DNA of 64,000 nt from an uncultured Pelagibacteraceae bacterium (GTDB lineage: Bacteria > Pseudomonadota > Alphaproteobacteria > Pelagibacterales > Pelagibacteraceae): positions 1-64,000 of the forward strand of contig CACEMD010000001.1 in NCBI GenBank assembly GCA_902560625.1. Reading direction: 5' to 3'. The notes beneath the pieces are model-generated. The model was not told the DNA's origin, ran no database searches, and saw only the letters and a list, made by a program, of their open reading frames with translations. A program made the translations under genes and the position numbers. This document shows positions 17,590 through 26,181 of this stretch, one piece after another (the stretch's first letter is position 1; every line of letters begins with the position of its first letter).

Positions 17590-19169
17590 GTAGATAAAAT
17601 TAAATCTGATGCTTTTTCAGCAATCATTATAACGGGCGCATTTAAATTTCCGCTTGTAATTTCAGGCATAACAGAAGCATCAACTACTCTTAGATTATCT
17701 ATGCCATATACTTTTAGTTTTTCGTCAACTACTGACATATTATCATTACCCATTTTTGCGGTGCATGAAGGGTGATATGCAGTCTCAGCTTTAGATCTTA
17801 TATATTCTTCAATTAATTCCTCAGATTGAGCGTTTTCTCCAGGACCAATTTCTTTTCCAGCATAAGGGCTCATAGAACTTTGTGATAATATATTTCTTGC
17901 TACACGAACACACTCAACGGTTTGTTTCATGTCATCTTTATTCTCTAAATAGTTAAATAAAATTTTAGGTGAGGTGTATGGATCTGAATTTCTTAAAGTT
18001 ACAGAACCTCTACTTTTTGGATGATTTGGACTAGCATGTAATTGAAAACCATGACGATCTGGATCGACTAAGCCGTGATCAATTACGAATGATGGAAAAA
18101 AATGGAATTGAATGTTCGGGAATTTTTGGTCTGATGAAGATTTGCAAAAACCTCCTGCTTCCAAAAAAGAATATGAACATGGGCCTGTTTTTGAAAGAAA
18201 CCATTGTAAGCCTACTCGTATCATATTAATTTTATTAATATACGAATACAGCGTATCAGGGGTTTTGCATTCTTGTTGAATATATGTTTCTAAATGATCC
18301 TGAAGATTTTGACCAACACCTTCTAAATTTTTAAGAACTTTAATACCATTTTCTTTAAGTTGTTTTTCCGGGCCAATTCCGGACAGCATTAATAATTGAG
18401 GTGAATTAATTGCACCACTACTTAAAATTACCTCTTTACTTGAATAAATTTTTTGAATTTTATTTTTTATTTTTACCTCAATTCCAATTGCTTTAACTCC
18501 ATCAAACAAAATTTTTTCAACAAATGACTGAGTAAATATTTTTAGATTTTCTCTATTTTTAATAGGATTAAGATAGTATTTTGATACGCTTGCTCTTTGA
18601 CCTTTATGAATTGTAACATCATACATACCAAAACCTTCTTGAACCTTACCGTTCATATCCTCATTTTTTTTATATCCAGCTTCGACTGCGGAATCTATGA
18701 ATGCTTTAAATAAAGGATTTTTGTTTTTTGATTGATTAACTGGAAGAATGCCGTCTCCTCCTCTAAACTCATTTTCACCCTCTGACCAGGTTTCTATCTT
18801 TTTAAAAAAAGGTAAAACTTTCTCATAAGACCAATCTTTAAGTCCGAAATCTGCCCATCTTTGATAATCATTAGGATTACCTCTAACGTAAACCATTCCA
18901 TTATGACCAGAACACCCACCTATCATTTTTCCCCTAGGACAGAATATTTTTCTATTATTTAAATAAGGTTCTGGTTCAGAATAATATTTATAATTATATT
19001 TTGGATCATGCATTGTATAAAGAATTGCAAGCGGCATGTTTACTTTCCAAATATCACTTGGTTGACCAGCCTCAATTAAAGCAACTTTATTACTACTTTT
19101 TGATGAAAGTCTGTTTGCAAGAACACATCCTGCGGAACCTCCGCCAATAATTATATAATCAAAATGCAT
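17586..19169 (-). CDS. GMC-family FAD oxidoreductase (choline-dehydrogenase-like)
   Basis: A 527-residue flavoenzyme with the FAD-binding IIGGGSAGCVLANR (7-20), the GMC signature CPRGKMIGGCSGHNGMVYVRG region, and a C-terminal catalytic histidine in YHPSCTAKMG followed by SGNLNAPVIM. This layout matches BetA-type choline or alcohol dehydrogenases. It would oxidise an alcohol to an aldehyde or ketone and pass electrons to the respiratory chain. Beside the thioesterase and BKACE genes it is a candidate for oxidising choline or the hydroxyl of a carnitine-like compound. That assignment is inference. Confidence 0.83.
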   Translation of the reverse strand: MHFDYIIIGGGSAGCVLANRLSSKSSNKVALIEAGQPSDIWKVNMPLAILYTMHDPKYNYKYYSEPEPYLNNRKIFCPRGKMIGGCSGHNGMVYVRGNPNDYQRWADFGLKDWSYEKVLPFFKKIETWSEGENEFRGGDGILPVNQSKNKNPLFKAFIDSAVEAGYKKNEDMNGKVQEGFGMYDVTIHKGQRASVSKYYLNPIKNRENLKIFTQSFVEKILFDGVKAIGIEVKIKNKIQKIYSSKEVILSSGAINSPQLLMLSGIGPEKQLKENGIKVLKNLEGVGQNLQDHLETYIQQECKTPDTLYSYINKINMIRVGLQWFLSKTGPCSYSFLEAGGFCKSSSDQKFPNIQFHFFPSFVIDHGLVDPDRHGFQLHASPNHPKSRGSVTLRNSDPYTSPKILFNYLENKDDMKQTVECVRVARNILSQSSMSPYAGKEIGPGENAQSEELIEEYIRSKAETAYHPSCTAKMGNDNMSVVDEKLKVYGIDNLRVVDASVMPEITSGNLNAPVIMIAEKASDLILST

Positions 19170-19175
19170 GAAAGC

Positions 19176-20003
19176 TTAATTTGGCCGATCACCTTCGATT
19201 GCAATTCTATCCATAACTCTTTCATGACCTAAACCTCTTCCAGGAAAAAAATCTGTTAAGCCTTGATGAAGGGTACTTCTATTGTCCCAAATTGCCACTG
19301 CATTTTCAGTCCACTTAAATCTACATGTAAAATCTAGTCTTTGTTGGTGTATAAAAATTTGATTTAAAATATCATCACTTTCACTTTTATCTAAATCTAT
19401 TATCTTTTTTGTATACATAGAATTTACATATAATATTTTTTTACCTGTCTCTGGGTGAGTTCTAACAACAGGATGTTCATTTGAGTATTCATCCAGATTA
19501 CCATTACCTTTCATTTCTTGGTATTTTTCAACGAAAGCTGCAGCACCTAAGGAACTATGAATTGCTCTTTTATTATTTATTACTTTTTTAATTGCTTCAT
19601 CTAATGTCTCATATGCGATTTCCATATTTGAAAACATAGTATCTCCACCCACCGGTGGTATTTTTACTGATCTTAAAATTATAACTTTAGTTGGTTTCAC
19701 ATTGTAGCTAACATCAGTATGCCATGTTTCACCCCATTGATGCTTTTCGTTTGGACCTTTTATAATTCTTATTATTTCTGGATATTTTTCTCTTCCTTTT
19801 ACATAGATATGCCTTTCTAAAGGTCCAAAAAATTTTGCAAGACTAATTTGTTCTTCTGCTGATATATCTTGATCCCTAAAAAATAGTACTTTATGTTCAA
19901 GTAAAAGCTTGTTTATTTGAATGCAGTTTTTTTCAGAGGAATCTTTTAAATTTATTCCATTGATTTCAGCACCAAGAGCTCCAGAAACTAAATTTGTTTG
20001 CAT
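19176..20003 (-). CDS. TauD/TfdA-family 2-oxoglutarate dioxygenase
   Basis: A 275-residue TauD/TfdA enzyme. The Fe(II) ligands are H95 and D97 (WHTDVSY) and H246 (STLHQG), with a C-terminal arginine block GHERVMDR that binds 2-oxoglutarate. Known members hydroxylate taurine, 2,4-D, sulfate esters, quaternary amines or amino acids. It sits 6 bases upstream of the GMC gene and 2 bases after the thioesterase gene in one operon. The context favours an amine or betaine substrate. Confidence 0.85.
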   Translation of the reverse strand: MQTNLVSGALGAEINGINLKDSSEKNCIQINKLLLEHKVLFFRDQDISAEEQISLAKFFGPLERHIYVKGREKYPEIIRIIKGPNEKHQWGETWHTDVSYNVKPTKVIILRSVKIPPVGGDTMFSNMEIAYETLDEAIKKVINNKRAIHSSLGAAAFVEKYQEMKGNGNLDEYSNEHPVVRTHPETGKKILYVNSMYTKKIIDLDKSESDDILNQIFIHQQRLDFTCRFKWTENAVAIWDNRSTLHQGLTDFFPGRGLGHERVMDRIAIEGDRPN

Positions 20004-20005
20004 AT

Positions 20006-20476
20006 TTATTTTTTAAGTTTATCAGAAAACTTCAAATTATTTGAATCAAAATTTGATCTATTTTTTTCAATATAATCTTTCATAATTTTTTGCTTTTCGT
20101 TCTCAAATTCTGCAACTTTTCGCTCTCCTAAATCCACATATAGAGATAATGTTTCATAAGTTGCTGCGACAAATTTTTTTTCACTATGTACCATTTCCAG
20201 TTTGTACAAAATTCTTTTTTTGTCATGATCGCAATATGTTAGATTAATATCTACTTCATCTCCCTCTTTGACTTCTTGTTTGTAAGCTATATTTGATTCC
20301 ACAACCATAGTACTTTTTTGGGTTGTTTTGGCTGACTCTTCTCCCATATTAAAATTTGTAAGTAAAACCTCAGAACCATGTTGGTCAAAAATTAAAATAT
20401 AATAAGCAACATTCATATGGCCATTGTAATCGACCCAGTCTTTAATAATTTTAGTTTTAGTTAAAAAAACACCCAT
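20006..20476 (-). CDS. 4HBT-fold acyl-CoA thioesterase, betainyl-CoA-thioesterase-like
   Basis: A 156-residue hot-dog thioesterase with the signature WVDYNGHMNVAYY (residues 14-26). That block, and the later KRxxYKLEMVH and AATYETLSLYVD segments, resemble the thioesterase of bacterial carnitine degradation (CdhB, or the C-terminal part of fused carnitine dehydrogenases), which hydrolyses betainyl-CoA to glycine betaine. A BKACE gene that would make betainyl-CoA is 0.8 kb away in a divergent operon. The fold is secure; the substrate is inferred from resemblance and context. Confidence 0.78.
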   Translation of the reverse strand: MGVFLTKTKIIKDWVDYNGHMNVAYYILIFDQHGSEVLLTNFNMGEESAKTTQKSTMVVESNIAYKQEVKEGDEVDINLTYCDHDKKRILYKLEMVHSEKKFVAATYETLSLYVDLGERKVAEFENEKQKIMKDYIEKNRSNFDSNNLKFSDKLKK

Positions 20477-20477
20477 A

Positions 20478-21206
20478 TTAATTTTTATAATCTGGATCTT
20501 CTTTGTCTAAGATAATTCTAATTTGATCTAAGTGCGCTCTTGCCAAATCACTTGGATATGTTGCCCATTCTTGTGCTGTTTTTTCAGCAACTTCATGCGA
20601 CGCAATATTCAATTCTTTATTTGTTGATAGTGCTGTTAGATAAGTTTCTGCAGATTTTTCAAAATAATATAAGGCATCAAATCCATCAGAAACTGTCTCA
20701 CCAGTTGTCATAATTCCATGGTTTGCCATTAACATATGTTTTTTGTTTCCTAAAGCTGTAGCCATTTTTTTCGACTCTTCTTCGAAACCCATTCCTCCAT
20801 ATTCATTATAAACAGAAACTCTATTATAAAATCTCATAGTGTTTTGATCTATTGGGGGCAAAGTTGGATCTTTTAAAGTTGATAAAGCTGTTGCATACTT
20901 TGAATGAACATGAAATATACATTTTGCGTGAGGTACTTTATTATGAATCGCACCGTGAATATTAATTGCAGTAGAGTCAACTAAGTCTGGGTTTTTTTTT
21001 AATTCATTAATATTATCTTTTGTAACTAAAATTAAATCACTTGCCTTCATTTGGCTAAAATGTACTCCTGATCTATTTACATAAAAATCTGTGGTTGAAC
21101 CTGGAATACAAGCGCTAAAATGGTTAGCAACTGCTTCATTCATGTTTAATCTTGCAGTCCATCTAAAAGTTGCTGCCAAATCTTTCTGTAATTCTGTTAT
21201 TTCCAT
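20478..21206 (-). CDS. class II aldolase/adducin-family protein
   Basis: A 242-residue protein with the zinc ligands of the class II aldolase fold: H99 and H101 (CIFHVHSKYA) and H163 (ANHGIMTTGE). Members cleave or epimerise phosphosugars or act on other small hydroxy-carbonyl compounds. It heads the six-gene minus-strand operon; the divergent BKACE gene begins 35 bases away. The absence of kinase genes makes a sugar phosphate substrate doubtful. Confidence 0.8.
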   Translation of the reverse strand: MEITELQKDLAATFRWTARLNMNEAVANHFSACIPGSTTDFYVNRSGVHFSQMKASDLILVTKDNINELKKNPDLVDSTAINIHGAIHNKVPHAKCIFHVHSKYATALSTLKDPTLPPIDQNTMRFYNRVSVYNEYGGMGFEEESKKMATALGNKKHMLMANHGIMTTGETVSDGFDALYYFEKSAETYLTALSTNKELNIASHEVAEKTAQEWATYPSDLARAHLDQIRIILDKEDPDYKN

Positions 21207-21241
21207 TTTTAGTAATATGAATTATATTTCAATTATAAATT
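21207..21241. promoter_or_regulatory. short divergent promoter region
   Basis: Only 35 bases separate the class II aldolase start (minus) from the BKACE start (plus). An attata segment gives TATAAT on the minus strand and ttataa is near the plus-strand ATG. Both messages would have very short leaders, and -35 boxes would lie inside the opposite genes. Tentative. Confidence 0.35.
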
Positions 21242-22129
21242 ATGAACAATAAAGTTTTCGTTTCTTGTGCTGTGACGGGATCTGGTGATACAGCCAGTAA
21301 ACACCCTGATTTGCCCAAAACACCAGAGCAAATAGCCAAAGCATCGATAGAAGCTGCAAAAGCTGGAGCTGCAATAGCACATATACACGTAAGAGAAGAG
21401 GATGGAACGCCTAGTCGAAGGCTAGAATTATATAAAGAGGTTGTTGATAGAGTTCGTTCTAGTGATACGGATGTTATATTAAATTTAACGACTGGAATGG
21501 GTGGTGATTTAGACATAGGCCAAGGTAAAAATCCACTTGATTTTGGTCCAATGACTGACATGGCAAATGTAATGGAAAGAATTGCAAACGCTGAACAGTT
21601 TTTACCAGAGATTTGTACGCTCGATTGTGGAACTTTAAATTTTGGGGATAGCTCCGTTATAACTGTAAATACTCCAAACGATTTAAGAAAAGCAGCAAAA
21701 AAATTAAAAGAAATTAAAGTAAAGCCAGAGATAGAAGCCTTTGATTTAGGAAATATGTGGTTTGGAGCACAATTATATAAAGAAGGATTGCTTGATGACC
21801 CTCCAATGTTTCAGATGTGTTTAGGAATTCCATGGGGTGCACCAGCAACTCCTTTGGCAATGCAAGCAATGAAAGATATTATGCCTGAAGAAGGAGTGTG
21901 GTCTGGTTTTGCAATTTCAAAAAATGAAATGCCGTTTGTTGCACAAACAGTTGTAATGGGAGGAAATCCAAGAGTAGGTCTTGAAGATAATTTATATTTA
22001 TCAAAAGGAAAATTAGCTACGAATGCCCAATTAGTTGAAAAAGCTATTAGAATTATAAATGATCTTGGTGTTTCCACAATGACACCATCAGAGACAAGAG
22101 AAAAACTTAAACTTGTAAAACACAAGTAG
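21242..22129 (+). CDS. beta-keto acid cleavage enzyme (BKACE, DUF849)
   Basis: A 295-residue TIM-barrel enzyme. The zinc ligands H47 and H49 lie in AHIHVREEDGTPSR, the family hallmark, and the C-terminal GGNPRVGLEDNLYL block is complete. BKACE enzymes condense a beta-keto acid with acetyl-CoA to give acetoacetate and a new CoA thioester. In carnitine catabolism the substrate is 3-dehydrocarnitine and the product betainyl-CoA. The nearby betainyl-CoA-type thioesterase, thiolase and BBOX-like gene favour that role, but residues that set substrate class cannot be judged by eye. Confidence 0.88.
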   Translation: MNNKVFVSCAVTGSGDTASKHPDLPKTPEQIAKASIEAAKAGAAIAHIHVREEDGTPSRRLELYKEVVDRVRSSDTDVILNLTTGMGGDLDIGQGKNPLDFGPMTDMANVMERIANAEQFLPEICTLDCGTLNFGDSSVITVNTPNDLRKAAKKLKEIKVKPEIEAFDLGNMWFGAQLYKEGLLDDPPMFQMCLGIPWGAPATPLAMQAMKDIMPEEGVWSGFAISKNEMPFVAQTVVMGGNPRVGLEDNLYLSKGKLATNAQLVEKAIRIINDLGVSTMTPSETREKLKLVKHK

Positions 22130-22132
22130 TCT

Positions 22133-23257
22133 ATGAATAAAGCAGTAATAGCAGGTTATTCAAGATCACCCTTTACACCAGCAAAAAAAGGTGAATTAAT
22201 TGATGTAAAACCAAATAAATTATTATCAGAAGTAATTAAAAATTTAATTTCAAAATCTAAAGTAAACCCCAAGGATATTGAAGATGTTATAATTGGATGT
22301 GCTTTTCCAGAAGGTGAACAAGGATTTAATATTGGTAAAATAGTTACATTTCTAAGTGGTTTGGATATTCATACCTCTGGTATGACAGTTAATAGATGGT
22401 GTGGGTCATCTATGGAAGCAATTCATATTGCTGCAGGCAAAATTGCAATGGGATCAGGTAAAGTTTTTATCTGTGGAGGTGTTGAAAGTATGTCGAGAGT
22501 TACAGCTGGGTTTAATCCAATGCCTTTTCCAAAATTAGATGAAGAAAATCCTAATGTTTATTTCTCAATGGGAATAACAGCAGAAAATGTAGCAAAAAAA
22601 TACAATCTCTCTAGAAAAGAGCAGCAAGATTTTTCCATATCCAGTCATGAGAAGGCAGCAATTGCTCAAAAGAATGGAAAATTTGAAAATGAAATTACAA
22701 AAATAAATAATTGTTTTAAAGATGGTGGAATTAGACCTGAGACAAACCAAAAAGTTTTAGATGGTTTAAAGCTAGCATTTGATAAAAAGGGAACAATCAC
22801 AGCTGGAACATCATCACCATTAACAGATGGCGCAGCAACAACCCTAATCTGTGAAGAGCAATATGCAAAAGATAATAATTTAGATATTCTAGCAAGAATT
22901 ATTTCAACTTCAGTTCAAGGATGTGCTCATGAACTAATGGGATTAGGTCCAATCGGAGCATCACAAAAAGCACTAAAAAGAGCAAAACTATCTATTAAAG
23001 ATATTGATATTGTAGAATTAAACGAAGCATTTGCATCGCAATCACTTGCATGTATCAATGATTTAGGAATTGATAAAAATAAAGTTAATCTTGATGGTGG
23101 TGCATTAGCACTAGGACATCCTTTGGGAGCAACAGGGGCAAGAATTACAGGAAAAGCAGCAGAAATTCTTCGAAGAGAAAATAAAAAATATGCTCTCACT
23201 ACACAATGCATAGGTTTAGGGATGGGTATTGCTACTGTTATAGAAACAGTTAATTAA
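22133..23257 (+). CDS. acetyl-CoA acetyltransferase / thiolase
   Basis: A 374-residue thiolase with the acylated cysteine C90 (NRWCGSSMEA), the NEAFA motif, GGALALGHPLGATGAR and the second catalytic cysteine in TTQCIGLGMG. It starts 3 bases after the BKACE stop, clearly the same operon. It could split acetoacetyl-CoA into two acetyl-CoA, disposing of the acetoacetate made by BKACE once activated. No CoA-transferase gene is seen nearby. It ends 4 bases from the convergent ProV gene. Confidence 0.88.
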   Translation: MNKAVIAGYSRSPFTPAKKGELIDVKPNKLLSEVIKNLISKSKVNPKDIEDVIIGCAFPEGEQGFNIGKIVTFLSGLDIHTSGMTVNRWCGSSMEAIHIAAGKIAMGSGKVFICGGVESMSRVTAGFNPMPFPKLDEENPNVYFSMGITAENVAKKYNLSRKEQQDFSISSHEKAAIAQKNGKFENEITKINNCFKDGGIRPETNQKVLDGLKLAFDKKGTITAGTSSPLTDGAATTLICEEQYAKDNNLDILARIISTSVQGCAHELMGLGPIGASQKALKRAKLSIKDIDIVELNEAFASQSLACINDLGIDKNKVNLDGGALALGHPLGATGARITGKAAEILRRENKKYALTTQCIGLGMGIATVIETVN

Positions 23258-23261
23258 TTCT

Positions 23262-24287
23262 TTAAGTTTTGGACAAAGACTTTTGTAGTTCTTTATTTGT
23301 TATATATCCTTTTAAATTTCCTTTTTTATCAACAACTTCACAATTTGCGTTTGTACAAACAACTTGTGGTAAAAATTCTTCTATAAACTGATCTTCTAAA
23401 ATTTTAATTAAATTATTTTTATCTATTCCATTTGACTCTGCAACAGTACTCATAATTGTTTTTGCTTTAAGTACTTTAGCTCTATTTACATCTTTAACAA
23501 AAGCCTCAACATAATCATCCGCAGGATTCATTATAATATCAACTGGAGTACCAACTTGGACTAATTTACCAGCATTTAGTATACCAATATGATCTCCTAA
23601 TCTTAAAGACTCATCCAAATCATGTGTAATGAAAACTATAGTTTTTTTTAATTCTGATTGCAGATCTATCAATTGTTTTTGCATATCGCTTCTGATTAAT
23701 GGATCTAATGCGGAAAATGCTTCGTCCATTAACATAATATCAGTATTAGTTGCAAGTGCTCTTGCTAAACCAACCCTTTGTTGCATTCCTCCTGAAAGTT
23801 GACTTGGATATTGATTTTCAAATCCATTTAGTCCAACAGCATCAATTTTTTCCATCGCAGATTTATTTCTTTTATCTAATTCAATGCCTTGCATTTCTAG
23901 ACCATAACCAACATTTTGTATTACAGTTCTATGGGGAAATAAACCAAACCTCTGGAAAACCATACTCATTTTATGTCTTCTAAAATCTATTAATTGTTTT
24001 TGATCTAATGACATTACATTAGTACCTTCAATTAACACCTCACCATCGGTTGGATCAATTAATCTATTAAGGTGTCTTATTAATGTAGATTTTCCTGATC
24101 CAGACAAACCCATACATACGAAAGTTTCACCTTCTTCAATTTTTAATGAAACATTATCTAAACCAACAGTATGACCTGTTTTTTCTAGAACCTCATCTTT
24201 ATTAGCACCATCTTTTACCATCGGAAGAATCGATTTTGGATTATTCCCAAATATTTTATAGACGTTGTTTATTTCTATTTTAGACAT
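23262..24287 (-). CDS. proV: glycine betaine/proline-type ABC importer ATPase ProV (copy 1)
   Basis: A 341-residue ABC ATPase with the ProV N-terminal extension (KTGHTVGLDNVS), Walker A GLSGSGKST, signature LSGGMQQR, Walker B MLMDEAFSALDP and a C-terminal CBS-like segment (KGNLKGYITNKELQ). A reading frame extends 35 codons upstream, but the ATG at 24287 begins right where the ProV family starts. Only one ProX/ProW set is visible (26.2-29.4 kb), with a second ProV at 29493. The two ATPases may therefore pair or serve different permeases. Confidence 0.86.
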   Translation of the reverse strand: MSKIEINNVYKIFGNNPKSILPMVKDGANKDEVLEKTGHTVGLDNVSLKIEEGETFVCMGLSGSGKSTLIRHLNRLIDPTDGEVLIEGTNVMSLDQKQLIDFRRHKMSMVFQRFGLFPHRTVIQNVGYGLEMQGIELDKRNKSAMEKIDAVGLNGFENQYPSQLSGGMQQRVGLARALATNTDIMLMDEAFSALDPLIRSDMQKQLIDLQSELKKTIVFITHDLDESLRLGDHIGILNAGKLVQVGTPVDIIMNPADDYVEAFVKDVNRAKVLKAKTIMSTVAESNGIDKNNLIKILEDQFIEEFLPQVVCTNANCEVVDKKGNLKGYITNKELQKSLSKT

Positions 24288-24357
24288 TTTTTTATATATT
24301 TTTAGCAGGTGAGGGAAGTTCTTGCAAATTAATCTAATTTTAATATATATCGAAATT

Positions 24358-25491
24358 ATGAGCGAAATTTCAAAAGTAGAGAAAAATAGCACTTACTTAA
24401 AAATATTATGGAATGACGGAGAAGAAAGTAAATTTAATTATCTTTGGTTGAGAGATAATTGTCCTACTGCACATGACAAAAATTCAAATCATAGAATGTT
24501 TAATATTTTAAATGTATCAAAAAATATTAATGCTAAAAATTATAATATTAATAAAAATGGGAAATTAGAAATTGAATGGAGTGAAGGTGATCATAAAAGC
24601 ATATATGATACAAAATGGTTAAGAGAAAATTGCTATACAATTAAAAATAAAAAAAAATATATTTCTCCATATGAATTATGGGATAGCTCGCTTCAAAATA
24701 ATATTAAAAGTATTAGCATTGATCATGATGAAATAATTTCATCTGATGAGGGTCTTATAAGATGGCTAGAACTCTTACATCACAAAGGAATTGCAATTGT
24801 TAAAAATAGCCCAATAGAAAAAGAGTCTGCATTTCCCATTTTAAACAGGATAAGTCATACTAGAGAAACATTTTTTAAAACACCTTTTGAAGTTATCAAT
24901 ATTCCAAAACCAAATAATTCTGCTTATACTGCTCATGCACTACGAAACCATATGGATTTACCTTGGTTTGAAAATCCTCCAGGATATCAATTTTTACATT
25001 GTTTAATAAATGCAGCTAAAGGTGGAGACTCATCAGCTGTGGATGCTTTTGCTGTAGCTCAGTATCTAAAAGAAAAGAATAAAAATGCATTTGATACTTT
25101 AGTAAAAGTACCATTAAAATTTAGAGATAAAGATTACACACAACAATCCCATAGAGGATTTCATGCTCCAGCCATAAGTTTAACAAAAGATGATGACTTT
25201 CATGACGTTCGATTTAGTATTGCTACTATGGATACACTAGATTGTCACCCAGATATCATGGAAGAAGTATACAACGCACATTATTTATTTGGAAAATTAT
25301 TACATGATGAGAAATTTCAAATAAATTTTAGATTAGAGCCTGGTGATATTTACTCATTTAATAATAGACGAGTTTTACATGGTAGAACTGAATACGATCC
25401 AAATTCAGGACACAGACATCTTCAAGGTTATTATATAGATAGAGATGAAATAATTGGAAGGTTGAATTACCTTAAAAATCAAAAGTCATAG
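24358..25491 (+). CDS. gamma-butyrobetaine hydroxylase-like 2-oxoglutarate dioxygenase
   Basis: A 377-residue TauD-superfamily enzyme with the N-terminal GBBH/DUF971 domain (WLRDNC at 30-35, WLRENC at 87-92) of gamma-butyrobetaine and trimethyllysine hydroxylases. Iron ligands are H198, D200 and H341 (SFNNRRVLHGR). The PPGYQFLHC block resembles the BBOX pocket region. BBOX makes L-carnitine from gamma-butyrobetaine. The N-terminal zinc site looks degraded: of the usual three close cysteines only C35 remains. I place the start at the ATG at 24358; an upstream ATG at 24322 adds 12 unlikely residues. Confidence 0.82.
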   Translation: MSEISKVEKNSTYLKILWNDGEESKFNYLWLRDNCPTAHDKNSNHRMFNILNVSKNINAKNYNINKNGKLEIEWSEGDHKSIYDTKWLRENCYTIKNKKKYISPYELWDSSLQNNIKSISIDHDEIISSDEGLIRWLELLHHKGIAIVKNSPIEKESAFPILNRISHTRETFFKTPFEVINIPKPNNSAYTAHALRNHMDLPWFENPPGYQFLHCLINAAKGGDSSAVDAFAVAQYLKEKNKNAFDTLVKVPLKFRDKDYTQQSHRGFHAPAISLTKDDDFHDVRFSIATMDTLDCHPDIMEEVYNAHYLFGKLLHDEKFQINFRLEPGDIYSFNNRRVLHGRTEYDPNSGHRHLQGYYIDRDEIIGRLNYLKNQKS

Positions 25492-26124
25492 ATTCTCAAA
25501 AATTAAGTTATTACTCTTACTATATTTTCTATATTCTTGTTTTTTTTTAATAGTATAAAAAAACTTTTCTTTTTTAATTTTTTGAATTTTTTTACTATTT
25601 ATAAATTTTTTATCTAAAACAAGGTACTTAATTTTATTACTTGCTGATTTTTTTATAATCTCTCCAATATTTGCAGTGTTAGAAAAAGATAAACCCAATT
25701 TCAAATTCGATTTAATTTTAAGTAAGTTGTAAACATTTTTCTCTTTAAAAGAAATAAAAATACATTTTTTATATTTTTTTGTTTCATTGATTAATTTCAT
25801 TAATGTTTTTTTTTTAAATAAAGGTTTTATTTCTATTAAAATTGGGTATTTATTTTTTGATGCTTTAAGTAAATCAGTTAACAATGGAATTTTTATTTTT
25901 TTTTCTGTAATTTTTCTTAAATCTTCATATCTCGAATTTTTAATACTTTTATTGACTTTAAATAATCTTTTTAAAGTAAAATCGTGATAACAAATAAATT
26001 TTTGGTCTTTTGTGATATGTATGTCAGTTTCAACTGGGTATTTTTTTTTAAAGGAGGCTTTAAAAGAATTGAGACAATTTTCTCTGAATTTTTTATTTAA
26101 AATGCCTCTATGAATTACGTGCAT
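25486..26124 (-). CDS. glycerophosphodiester phosphodiesterase-like protein
   Basis: A 212-residue protein with the GDPD fold landmarks: H5-R6 and E15-N16 near the N-terminus, the metal pair E32/D34 (VETDIHITKD) and H47-D48 (YHDFTLKRLF). These enzymes hydrolyse glycerophosphodiesters such as glycerophosphocholine to glycerol-3-phosphate and an alcohol. It is very Lys-rich. The stop overlaps the BBOX-like gene's end by 6 bases. Its position downstream of ProX hints that it supplies choline-type headgroups, which is inference. Confidence 0.78.
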   Translation of the reverse strand: MHVIHRGILNKKFRENCLNSFKASFKKKYPVETDIHITKDQKFICYHDFTLKRLFKVNKSIKNSRYEDLRKITEKKIKIPLLTDLLKASKNKYPILIEIKPLFKKKTLMKLINETKKYKKCIFISFKEKNVYNLLKIKSNLKLGLSFSNTANIGEIIKKSASNKIKYLVLDKKFINSKKIQKIKKEKFFYTIKKKQEYRKYSKSNNLIFENL

Positions 26125-26126
26125 AA

Positions 26127-26164
26127 TAAAAAAGGGCTTTGTAAAAAAACAAAGCCCTTTTTTT
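26127..26164 (-). terminator. rho-independent terminator after proX
   Basis: The stem aaaagggctttg / caaagccctttt around a short A-rich loop has T-runs on both sides. It lies between the ProX stop (26182) and the GDPD start (26124) on the minus strand, so it would end or attenuate the proW-proX message before GDPD. Confidence 0.85.
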
Positions 26165-26181
26165 AAATTATCTAAGTAATA

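Noticed and set aside
24288-24392. N-terminal extension of ProV copy 1.
   Set aside because: The added 35 residues are hydrophobic, unlike any ProV, and overlap the divergent gene's start region; the ATG at 24287 is preferred.
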